Assembly (NCBI RefSeq): GCF_905115235.1
Contig: NC_051854.1
Coordinates: 75,817,463-75,881,462 of the forward strand
DNA length: 64,000 nucleotides
Direction: 5' to 3'
Source of the DNA: Hermetia illucens
Lineage: Eukaryota > Arthropoda > Insecta > Diptera > Stratiomyidae
Shown: one piece after another, positions 1-12,700 of the stretch
Layout: every line of letters starts with the position of its first letter
How positions within the stretch are numbered: the first letter of the stretch is position 1
Notes under the pieces: generated by a model
Database searches by the model: none
The model's input: only the letters and a program-made list of their open reading frames with translations
Told to the model about the DNA's origin: nothing
Program-made: the position numbers and the translations under genes

Positions 1-730
1 CGTCTTAATAATAGTCCAAGTCCATTAAGATATATAACATGGAAAATATCCTTTACGGGCGACAAGCGGATGGGCTGCGCGATTCATTCCCAAGAAGACA
101 ATCAGGTCGAAGATGACAAGATGCCTTAAAACGTTGAAGCAAAACACTTTTTGATTTGTTATTCTTTATATCGGCAAGTCTCACACACATGACGAGCCCC
201 TTGAAATCGGAAAGTATTTACAAGAGGTACAAGGGAAAATGGATTTTGGAAAGAAAGTACCGTTTCCGTTCTTCCCGATGTGTAATAAATAAAACGTCCA
301 GCCAGTTTGTATTCAAATTAGTCCTTTTTTATTCCTTTGTTTTGAATTTATTTTTTTCTATCACTATTTCTTCAAAGTCATACTAATCTTAAATATGAAT
401 AGAGAACAAAATATTCATCATATAACGGTCAAATGAGAATAGTGCAGCAAAATGAGGAGATGAGAACAAATGTTATGAGTTGTAAGAAAGTTTCTAACTT
501 TTCCAATCACTATACAATGACAAACTCTGAACAGTCTCTCACTATATGCATGTATGTCACGCCAACATGTGCCGTAATAATTATAATAAGATTACGTATA
601 GCAAAACTATATCTATATATATATAAGAGATAATTTTTAAATAAATACAATTATCTAAAATTAATATTGATTTTTATATTCATAACGGTATTAATATGAT
701 ACACTAGATTTCAAAACTTTATACCGACTA
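1..730. other. 3' flank of Nab2, AT-rich, no gene seen
   Basis: I see no coding region or recognisable transposon here. The minus-strand Nab2 gene ends at 731, so the stretch probably holds its 3' UTR. AATAAA-type signals occur on the minus strand near 328-333 and 348-353. The short open frames lack known motifs. Confidence 0.5.
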
Positions 731-3700
731 TTAGCCCAGCGATGCGACCCATTTGAATTTGTCCTTAATAGGGGGGATATCGTGATGATAGAAATTGCAT
801 TCGACTTTATTCATACAGTTTTTACCGAACCGGCACAGTTTCGGATGGTAGAAATTGCACACGGAATTGGTGCAATTGGGATAGTATTTACATATTGCCG
901 GTAGCGGAGTTGCGATGATCGATTTGTAATTCTGCACTGGAACCACGTGTGAAGCTGCAACAAGAAGATTTCGTGATAACCAAATTCAGTGCATGAACTC
1001 ATCGAGCAATCAAGACGGGAGAACCATCTTCAGTGGAAAAGTGAACACAATTCATAAATTATACTTACATAACGGCGGAGCAGCTGACTGTGTTACGGGG
1101 ACACTATGTTGGAAATTGCATGACACTCGGTTGCAAGTCAAGTCGAATTTGCATTTGGGATGCAAAAACATACATTTGTCGGCGAACTTGCAATTGGGGA
1201 ACGCTTTGCATGGTACGGTTGGATGGTGAAATTCACACGAATCCCCTTTGCCGCAAGTCGGGAAATATTTACAGCGTTCTTTTGTTTTTGGTTTTATCAG
1301 GAGCGTCGATGCTTCCACAGGCACTGAACTTAGCACTGCAAAATAAAAATAATTAATTGTTAACAGATATCAACCTGATACTCATAAAAATGCGCTACTC
1401 ACGTTCCGGTATGTTGTCATACTTCTTTTCTGTCTTCTTTATAGAAATCTTCTGTTGGTTTTCATCATGCCTTTCTCGGTCGCGCTCCTTTTCTTTATCC
1501 TGAATGTCACGATCGCCGTTTTCACGATCACCACTTTTAGATCGTCGTTTCGACGATTCTTCATTCAAGTCGAATTTTATAGGCGATACAGTACTTCGCT
1601 TCCGCTTCAGATTGGGCTTTTCGGCAGATTTTGGCAGTGGTGGAGTTGTCGACCGCTCTGCAGAGAGGGAGTGTTTCCTTCGATTCTCCTTTGTTGGACT
1701 TGCACTATCCTCGTCTTCCGTGTCATTTTTTATGATGATTTTCTTAACTTCTTTGGGTTTTTCGTAATTATGGTGATAGTTCTCGTTCGACTTTGCCGAT
1801 TTAGAGGACTTTGAACGTCCAGCATCCCGTCTCACCGTTGATCTTGTTGAGTGATGACTGTGAGTCGAGTCATCGTTTAAATCCAGTCTTTTGATTTCCA
1901 GGCCGTTGATGTTCTTATCGACCACACGGATTTTGTGTTTACTTACGAACTTCTCCCGCGATTGATCTAAATAGAAGGATTGATCATGAGTTTTTAGATG
2001 ACTTATATAATAATACGCTAACAATTTGATATTGAGCACAATAAGAACAAGTCGGTGTCATGTTTCATTGCAAAATGTGGAGAGTATAGAGCTCTCGAAG
2101 GCTCCTGAAGTACCTCCATAAAAAGCCACAACTGACAAACAATTCTCAAGCCTTTCTTTATTGTATGTTCTTTAAGAATAATTTGTCAAATCTTACAAAC
2201 TAGTCACAATCAGCATTTTTTGCGAGTGTAATGGAATGTCATAATAAAAAATAAAATGTTACAAATGCGTCACGACTTAACCTAGTATTCAGCACAACCG
2301 GGATCGGCCTACATTATCATCAACGGTATGACAACCGGTATTTGGTCTAGGTCAACCTTAGTAAGTTGCTCCTAAAAGTTGTCTGACGTCGCTCCATCTT
2401 AGGCAGAGTCTGTCACGTTTTCTGTATCATCCTTACCCATACGGATTAAGTGACCCCCATGGCAACCTATTCAGCCGACTATTCTCCTACAGCCGGTCAA
2501 ACATCTTTCGCTCGAATGCGGCTAAGAATTCGCAATTATTCTTACTGCTCCCAAGTTTTCGAAGAATGTCGAGGACCGACAAGATCATTGTTTTGTACAG
2601 TAAGAGCTTTGACCCTACGGTGAGACCTAATCGGTTGTATTTTCAGCCCCAGATAAGAGGATGTATTAAGGGTGTTAAAGTTGGAGTATCCTATCTTTAC
2701 TGCTCTCAGTTGATCAGTGTTATTTGATATTCTTGCTTCTTTCGTTTTTGATGCTGACAATACATGGTGACAGTGTTTCGTTTTGACTTCAGTTATGTCC
2801 AAGTTAAGATCTCGCGCCTCCTGCTCGATCTGGATAAAAGGAGTTTGTACGTCTTGAGTTGTTTTCCCATAATATCGTTGTTATCAGCATAAGCCAATAG
2901 TTGAGTGGACTTGAAGAAGATGATGCCTCTTGCATTAACATCACCATCATCCAGAGCCAGGTTAAAAAGGATGCATAATAGGGTATCCCCTTGCCTTGGA
3001 CCTTTCCTGATGATGAATGGAAATGACGATGAAGCGTTGATGGAACTTATGGCTTTATTCCAATTTATTATTATGGGCTTATTCCAACAGTTCTTCGTTC
3101 GCTTGTCACAAATCTTTATTTCACCAGCTTTTCATCGATTACGAGAAAACTTTCGGTAGCCTGAACACCTATCATCAGAGCCATATATGATACGCAAGAT
3201 GTCACATACTGGATCGAGGTAAAATCTCAGAAGAATTTAAGGCTTAAAGTGGAGTCTGGCAGGGTTACATCTTGTCACCGATATTATTTTTTCTTGTTAT
3301 CGGTGACAACGTGTCATGGACTTTCTCAAAGAGAAGCCGATAGAGTCAGACTGAAGATAAAATACCAACAAAACCAAGCTTCTCAGTCTGACGGGTTATT
3401 TTATTTTTCCTACCTTTGACCAACCACTGTCAATTAAAGGTTCCAAGCCTTTGCCAACACCTGGCGTCGTCGAATCATGGGAGTACGCTGGCCCGATACT
3501 ATTACAGACTAAAAACTTGATCAGCGCACAGGCTTGGCACCGGTACGCGATTTCAACCTGCACGACTAACACACTTTCCGTTGTTTTGAAGACGGCGTTG
3601 CCGATTTTGAACTTAGTCAAGGCATATCACCAAAGCCCTGTAGTTTCCGAAGACATTCCAAAATATGCACGCCTTTTGAACTCTTCGAGTTTACTAAAGC

Positions 3701-6700
3701 CTTTGTATTCTGTTAAACCTCCACTTTTTTCGTATATTTGAATGATGTTCTGGTCTTCCTATAACTCCAAGCATTTAGAGTACCGCTTGATCGTGTGGTC
3801 CCCAAAGGTTAACGAGACGTTTGAGACCATCAAGCAACAGCTGGTGAAAACAAACTTCTGCTAGCCGTATTCGTCGATGTCTCATCCATCGCCGTAGGTG
3901 CTGCCCTTCACCAAAAGATGAGTCAAATCTGGCAGCTGTTGCGCTTTTTTTTCAAGCATCTGAACGCCAATCAACGGAACTAAAGCACATTGCACACTAG
4001 AAGTGCAAAACTGCGAAACACGTGAGGAAAGAGGTAGGCTTGTTCCATCCGTCCACCAAAAGCTTCCAGACAATCAATCTCGATTTAATTGGTCCTTTGT
4101 GAGCCCCACACGGTTCCGGGTATTCCCTCATAATCATCGATGAGTTCACACATTGGCCTTAGGCGATTCCTCTGGAGGACATTTATGCATATACTTGTGT
4201 TGAGACCCTCTGTCGAGAGTGTATTCCAAGGCCTGGTCAAGGGCGCAGTGCGAGAGCTGAAGTGCTCACCAGTAAAGTAAAAGTAAGCCAATTTTTATAA
4301 GGTTTTGTTTCACACAAAACTTTAAAAGCGCGCGGATCATTCAACTTAGAACTGTTTCTGAGTAATTTTAAAGAATTCGGCTGACGGTATGTGACAATTG
4401 TCGAATTGTATCGATAAAGTATAGTAAATAATCTGAGTAATTGTTAGAAGAATGGGATAGCTGGCCAAATCGACTCAAGTGGCAAGAAACTGCATAGTGT
4501 AGCCAGAAAGGTGTTAGTATCTTAAAAAACAATTGCAGGACAATAATTTTTTATATTGTTAGAGCAATGGATGGATGAAATAAAAAAGAGAACAACTGCA
4601 TCTGCAGGAAAAAAAGGCTCTACGACCACGATAATGACCCTTTCACACACCTGAAAACCCAATGACTAAATTTAACCGGAAGTACTAAAATGTTCCCAAC
4701 CACTATACTTCCCAAGCATAGCACTGAACCATTAGTTTTTGTTCTCAAACTTGAAGAAGTCTGTAGGCACAGGAGATTTTATTCGATTGAAGCGGTCAAA
4801 CAGGAAACTTAGATTTATTTTAAGGTGCGCGATAAATCTGACATTACAAAAGGTGTAGAAGTATTGGAGGAACGCTACAAAAACGGTGTTGCTTTCGGAG
4901 GAAACCGCGTTGAACATAACGTGAATTTCAGCTGGAAATCGATCGCCTCCTGGGTACTTATGATTCTAAGCCGATAAATTGCACGGATTGTCGGTAGTGG
5001 CAGCATTTCTACCTCCAATTCGCCAATATTCTGGTTGTTTGTTTTTGGTAAAATTTTTCCGCCTGCGGTTGTTCTCTGAACTCTTCGAGTTCCCAGACCG
5101 TTTGATTCTCCCTCATGTCCGCGTTCTTTGAGATTGTTACCTTGCTCTGTGAACAGAATTTTTACTTTCGGTTGCTAATTTGCAATCGTCATTGACCCAG
5201 TTGTTCCGAATTTCTTGCGACTGGGACTAAATATATTTGTGGGCATCTTAATGGTCAATGGTAGTTCTGAAGTTCATTTATCGATGCTAAATCTCTTCGT
5301 TATAGATATTATGTACGGCTTCATTGTTTACTTTCACCTGATGATCTAGGGTTTCAAGGTGTTGTCATTCGAGCCCTGAGCACCAGGTCAACGATCTGAG
5401 TCTCCCCGCCCCCCTATATATACTGACATTCATCAAGTGGTCAATTTGGCCGAAAGTGACCCGGCCTGAAGAGACCTATGCTTGTTTGTGGACCACTTGC
5501 CGCAACTTGCCTTCCAACTACTATTTCGTGCGACTTTGCCAACTGAATAATTTGCAGTCCGTTGTCATTGTCGTTGTCATTACGCAAGCTATAGAAACCG
5601 ACGAATCGCCTCAATATGAGGTCCCTCCCACTTTGCTCTTAAAATCTCCAAGTATGATTTTGACAACATAACCTGGACCATTCTTTAGCGGTTCGTTTCA
5701 CTGCGTTTTCTTCGTCTCCTCGGAAATTGAACCCTGTTCAGCCCAGTCGCTTTAGCCGTATATTGGCGAACCTTTCAGTCTGTACAGGGAATGCATTTTC
5801 CATAAGAAAATGCGTAAATCGTTTGTGTAAAATCAGCTCTATTCCAGCTTTTTGTGGTTTCGTAACAATCGTTTTCCGTGAAAACGCTTAAACTGGAAGA
5901 CCACCTGGCAGAGTTTCTCCCGTTTTTATTCGAGAGACACTCGCCATCATGTTTTTCGTCTGCAGTTCTTCATTAAAGAAGATATCCCAGCAACCACCAC
6001 ATAGAGATATTTCTCCTCCTATTGGATTTGGTAGCAGAGTTGTTGGTATTGATTCAACTTTCGTTTAAGAGCTCACTTTAATCATCTGAATTCTTCACTA
6101 CTTTATTGTATAACGGCGAACGCCCGTGTGCCGCTACTTTGTAAAGCTGAACGGTATGGATTTACGGTCAAATCAGACCTAGATGCTAAGGTTGGTACCT
6201 CAATCACATCTTCCAATGATATATGAAAAGACCACAGTTTAGTGGAAATCGAAACAGCTGGACATATTACGCAAGTACCTTAATGCTGAAATGGGGCTGA
6301 ACCGATCGTGGAAAAATTGCGTGAGAAGTGACTTGGATCATCCATGGTCATAAAATTGAACGGAACAGAGGATAAAGGAAAAGAAGAAATGCCTTAATAC
6401 CAGCAACATCAAGTAAAGACCATTTCATTGTAGTATTTGCGCTGCTACTTGATATCTACAAATGAAAATTGACTGCCAGTGTCACTCGAATGTTCCCGGG
6501 CATTTGTCTGCAACGTAATCACACCGACCTGAATGAATGAAGAACTATGGAGAAACGTCGACGTTCACCGTGCAGTCATGGCCGGATGGTTTGCTGTTTA
6601 GAACATTAAGCTTTAGCAGCGGAAGATCCCGGTTCTAATTTCACTGGTGGCAAAGCAAAGGCTGAGCCAAATTAAAATCATAATCCCAGATGAGCGTAAT

Positions 6701-9700
6701 ATTGACCATATTGCTTTCTCTATTAAGGACTCGGAATGAAGTGTATACTAGATCAACCCTAGCTGATAAGAGGGCTGGCTCCACGGATGTGCATTCCACT
6801 ATACTTCATTAGCACCATTGAACAGCAATCCGCGAAGACATATGCGAATTAGAAAAGAGCTTGAAAAATAAAAAAAAATCGAATTTTGTCCCCAATCGTA
6901 GCTGCAGATATTGTGCCAACACCTACAGTTGCATATGTGCCCAATGCTGGGAATTTTCACTGAAAATTCGACACTATCACCAGCATTTCATGTCCTTTAG
7001 TGCTTTTAGTAGCTAAAATCCGACAGCACTCGAAATTATGATAAAAACAAAATCTACTCACCATCTAATGTCACAACGAATTGAGTTTTACTTCGTTGAA
7101 TTGCTTGTTCTCTCTCAATACTGTAAAGAAAATTGCGTTAGTTAATTTGAATGAGCTACATCTCTGGCTGAAGCTTACCCTTCATACTCTTCGTCACTAT
7201 TCACTGAATTAATGGCTCGTGGCACATAAACAAAATCGGTATCAGAATCGCCGCGATCTGAAATCGGTTCCGGTATGTATTCATCTTCGTCACGTTGTGC
7301 TCGACTTGATGGTCTTTTCGTTCCCGTTGTTGCATTTACTTCTATAACGATATTATCCTTAGCAGCACGTTTCAGAAGAGCCTTACGATTCCGATCGCGG
7401 TAGGATTTCGAATATAACTTTTGTGATCGTGAATTTACATTAGGCGATAAACTACGTGAGTTGTCCTTTTTGGGGGGTTTAACTAATGCTGTAGATTTCT
7501 GTGCTTCAGCAACGGCACGTAACAGAAGATTTTTGCTTGCTTGTTTACTAGGTGAAACTGGCGGTCGGGGTTTAATCTTGATTACCGAGTTGACTGGGCG
7601 ATCGATGTCGTCTGATTCATTTTCCTCATACTCAGGCTTAGGTGGAGCCACTATTACACGAGAACCAATTCGTTGCCGGACAACCTGCTTTGAATCGTCC
7701 TTATCTTTCACACGAGGAGGCCCCCTAGAATTTTCCCTTTCAGATTCCTGTTCTCGAGATCGCCCACGGTCACGCAGATCTCTGTCGCGTTCACGCTCGC
7801 GGTCTCTCTGCCGTTCGCGATCACGCTCCCTTTCAGCCTCGTTCCGCCGAAATACAGGAACGTATAGTTCTTTTTCACTTCGCCTATGCGTGGATAAGCT
7901 GATCACATTCTCTTTGGATCTAGGGCTCTTCAAGCCAAGTCGTTCGTGTACGGGACGTTTTGGACGCGATGACTCCAACGTTCTATCATCATCATCAGTT
8001 CTGTTAAACGTTATGGGGACGCGCTTGTTTGATTTCTTTTCAGTCTGTTGGGATGATGTTGGACCATCATTTGATTCGTTGATTTGGTTTGAAGTGAAAA
8101 CAATTGGACTTTTGGCTTTATTCCTCTTATTTGCTTTGTCGTTGATGTCATCATCGAACTCTTCGGCATCTTCTTTTATATTAAGAAAATCCTCATCTTC
8201 ACTTTCATCCGATGCAATAGCTTTTAGCTGGCGCTTAGCTTGATCGATTTTCTTTTGCAATTCTTCTAATTCTGCCAATTCTTTCTGATTCGGTATGCGG
8301 TTTTCGCCTCGTTCTGCTGAAATTTCTGTTATGGTCGGTATGTCGAACTGATCGGTTATGTCTTTGTTCTCCTTCTTGCCACCTTTGACTTGTATTGCGG
8401 ATTCTTCCTCCATCGTCTTCTTTGCCTTTTGCAATAAATGATCTGCTACAACATCAGAGATATTCGCTGACGACGAAGCGTCCTCAGTGGTTTTGTCGGA
8501 ATTAGAGCGTTTTATTCTCCTTTCTTTTCTTTTCTCTTTTTTCTCCTTTTTAGCAGTAGACGAAGTTGTTGTATTTTCAATTTCATTAGCTTTCCTTTTA
8601 GCCTTTTGGACAACTGGAAAAATAAATGTGGTTTTGATCAATAATTACAGCCAAACAAAAAAATGGTGCTCTTCTGTATATTTATGTTATTTAAGAATCA
8701 TGCGAAGTTCTCCGCATCTAAGGAAAATCGGGATAATGTGCATTTTTTATTTGATATCCTGAATGAAGTATTCTTTAAGATTATGTGAAAATTTGAGAGT
8801 AAAACTAAGCAAGCTATAGCGATTTAAGCAACCACATCTCATACATTACTCAGCGCGGACTCGTGGTTCGAATTGCAAAAAGCTGCAGCTGCTAATGCAT
8901 TAATGGATTTGTTCAAACACAAGTATAGCTCTTCCCAAGGATGTTTGGATGCCATCAAGCCTATCTATGAAGATCTGAGCAAAGATGAACTCGAGGTGCA
9001 ATGTGTCGGGCGTTTACGCGGAGCAATAATGAGCGTTCGAACCAACTTATTTGGGAAATCTCACCAAAGCACTTGAATGAAATCTCTGTCATCGTTGAGA
9101 TTGCAACTTCTGTCGCAGTCTGTGTTTTCAATTAGGGTTCTTTGCTTTACTAACCTTCATGCAAGGCGTGAGAATCAGTAGTGGACTAAGTGTCCATGGG
9201 CGTGGTAAGCCTAGCAGAGGCGGGAGCAAAGCGATCATCTAATCAAAGAGCTTTGGTTTTTTGATTTCAGATGATCCAGCACCGAGTTATGGGGAGCACC
9301 GCACTCCTTTTCCACTTTTTTCAATTGACAAAAATTATGCCTATTTTTGCACAAATTATAGTACCCTCCCCCTGACAGGAGGAGTAGAGATTTCTTAAAG
9401 TTGACTTTGTTGACAAGATAGGTGATCTGAATATCAAGCTGGGCTCTGGCGACATCTTGCGAAAACATGCGATGGGGAAATAAGGTATGTATAGGTGGAA
9501 GGTTTATGGATTCCAGTAGCTTCCATCACCTTGTTATTGGAGGTACATTGTCCGAGGACAGAGCTTATCATAACATTTTGGTTTCAAGTGGCTGATTAGC
9601 AATAGATTTAGGAGTTGCATGTGCGTAACAAAAGAGACGCTAACATTGGCCTCGAAAGGGATCCACATCAGATTATCGCTTCATTTCCTTTGTGTATTGG

Positions 9701-12700
9701 GCCCGCAACGTCAGCATCGAAAACTAACCAACCAAGAACATCAAACCGCACTGATCAAACGCAAAGAATAAGGATAGGAGAATACAACTTTGAGACCATT
9801 GACAATTTCTCCTATCTAGGGTCGAAAATCACAACCGATAACAGTTACGATGAGAAAATCCGCGCACGGTTGTTGGCTGCCAAAAGAGCCTATTTCAGCT
9901 TACAAAAACTGTTCCGCTCGAAACATCTCACCATAGGGTCAAAGTTCTTACTGCATGTATTCCTCAGAGACTTGGGTTCTTAGCAAGAAGAATTGCGAAC
10001 TCTTGGTCGCGTTCGAGAGAAGAATCCTCCGAAGAATTTTTGGCCCCCTACATGAGGATGCACGATTCCGTAGCCTACATAACGACGAAATCTATGAGCG
10101 ATACCATGACCGTCCGGTGGATAAAATTCGGCTCAATAGGTTACGGTGGACAGGTCACTTAATCCGTATGGATGAGGATGATCCAGCCAGAAAAGTCTAT
10201 AAGGGCAATATCTATGGTAGAAAAAGAAGACGAGGCAAACCCTGCCTAAGATGGAGCGATGGCGTAGGTCAGGACGCCAGACAGCTTTTAGCGATATCGA
10301 ATTGGTGGACCTCGGCGCAAAACCGGGATGTCTGGAGTTCCTTATTATGGCAGGCCTAGACCGGATACCGATTGTTGCACCGTTGATGATGATGATTGGG
10401 CCCGCTACTTATCACGAGGGCCCTCTAAGTTCAACATCGACCGTTTGTTTGATCCAGACGCCGCTCGACAGTCGGAGAGCTATCTGACTAATCGAACGAC
10501 AGATACACAAAATAAACCGCCTGTGAATATCATCCATCGTAGTATGGAAGGTGATAAAAAGGAATTTGTTATTGCGCTGGCCAGGGAAGCGGAAGATGCC
10601 ACAGAAGATAATATTTCAGAACTATATAACCCGTCATGATAGAACTTGCATATGGTTCATCCATCTCGATGGTCCTGTGAAGCACGTTGACGGTCGATCC
10701 CCATCGATGATGACGAGCGGCTGAAAAGCTGGAAGGAATCACATCCGGTGAAATTCCGCCCCTCATGGATGAAATAGCTAGTCACCGTTACATGCGTATA
10801 CGGATTGTTCCTCCAAGCAAAAGAGAAATCAATGCAATCAAACGGAGTAAAGCGCTGGAATTTACTCCGGGGGTCCTACAGGGTTATTCGTAGCTGTAGT
10901 TTTTACAGATCTGCTATTTTCACTTATATGAAAATCGTGGGAATACGAGACCTTTCCTAGTTCTGGATCCTCCTGCATTGACCACATAAACACTCTATGG
11001 ATCATGCTGAAAATGTTCGCGGAATTTAAATCATTGCTTCATCCGCTTTTCATCGATTTCGAGAAAGCTTTCGACAGCATAAACAGGACTGTATCTGGCG
11101 TGCTCTACGCACAAGGGACTCTCCGCAGAAATTAATAGCTTTTGTCAGAGCCCCTTATAAACACCCAAAGTGCCACTTCCTTCATCGAAGTAAAATCTCC
11201 GAGGAATTTGAGGACCAAAACGAAGTCCGATAGGGTTTCACCTTGTCAAGGATATTTTTTTTCTTGTGATCGGTGACGTTTTTTGTGCTGGTTTGTCCAG
11301 ACAGCGTGGAGGTCAATGGACCATGACATCTTCTTTCAAATACCTCGACTTCATGACTTGATGAGAGAGAAACAGATGCCAGTTTTCTCTGAGGTGAGGC
11401 AGCGTCTGACGAGTTGCCTCTGCCCTGGACGAAACCGTTTGTCCTATAATCATCTAGTATGCTCTGCGGCAACACCAAGTGCCAGAAGAACTCGTGCGCT
11501 GGGTTAAGTTGCTCCACCACGATCCGAAAAGTAAAGTTAGAAGTGTGTTGGGTGAATTAAAATCGCTTCGTGTCTCTGTCAGTGTTCATCAAGGAAGCGC
11601 TCTCTCACCACTCCAATTTATTCTTAAGGACACTGTCACACGGGACATCGCTATGCACTGCTTTATGCAGATGTTTTCTTAGCGTCTAATAGCAAAAATA
11701 ATCTCGAGCAGCTTGTCCAAAAATGAAACAATCGCCGCATGCAACACAGATTGAATCTGAATAAAACTGAATTTCTGACGACCAATCTCCCCAAGAACTA
11801 ATAATAATAATCGTTGGCGCAACAATCCATATTGGATCAGGGCCTTAGAGCACTTCATTCAAGACCGTAACGGTACACTACAGTGAACTGTAGGAGGCAA
11901 TGTGGTCAGCATTGCGCTCGCCCGAGATTATTACCCTGATTTGATTGAGTCGACTGGTATCCGATGTCAAGTCACGATACAAATCCCACTGCCACCAGCG
12001 AGATTTGAACCGCGGCCTTCCGTATGACAACCCACAGTGCTCTAACCACTGAGCTATTCGGACGCAGAAGACGGACAAGAACTGAACAATTTAAATATCT
12101 TGGCTCAATGCTATCAGCCAATGGAGAACTGCGTTATGAAATTGCTTCACGCATTAACGCAACCTGGATGAAGAGGCGTTCCGCAGCTAGTGTTGTTTAT
12201 GATCAACGAATTAAGGAACGTTTCAAATCTAAAACTTATCGCAATGTCCCTTCTATGGGTCTGAGTGTTAACGGACTATGAAAGACAATGAACGCCATCA
12301 TCCATCATCACAATAATTGGGACGAAGTTGTTGCGTTAAACTAGTGGCGTAACACGTCTTGATCACATCCGCAATGAGAATATGGGTTTCACCCGTCGTG
12401 GTAAAATTACGAGAAATGCGTCTTCGATGTCACGTGGTTCGCGCTAACGAGAATTCACTCGCAAAGGTTGCTTTGAACAACGAAGTCGATGTTAAACGAC
12501 CAAAAGACCCACCAAAACAACGGTGGCTTGATACGCTGGATGGGGTTTTGAGAGACTCACGAATGCAACCAGATCAGGCCTTTGATTGAACAAAATGACA
12601 CAACCGATCAGGACCGCGCTGTCAATGGATTAAAGAGCAAAGAAAAAGATTTTGTTGAAGGAGTCATAAACATCGGCCAAGTGATGACCTAGTTGGCGAT

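Noticed and set aside
7461-8243. 260-residue plus-strand open frame
   Set aside because: It is the antisense shadow of the RE/RD-rich Nab2 exon 3; the Ser/Arg-rich product is what reverse reading of GAG/CGN codons gives.
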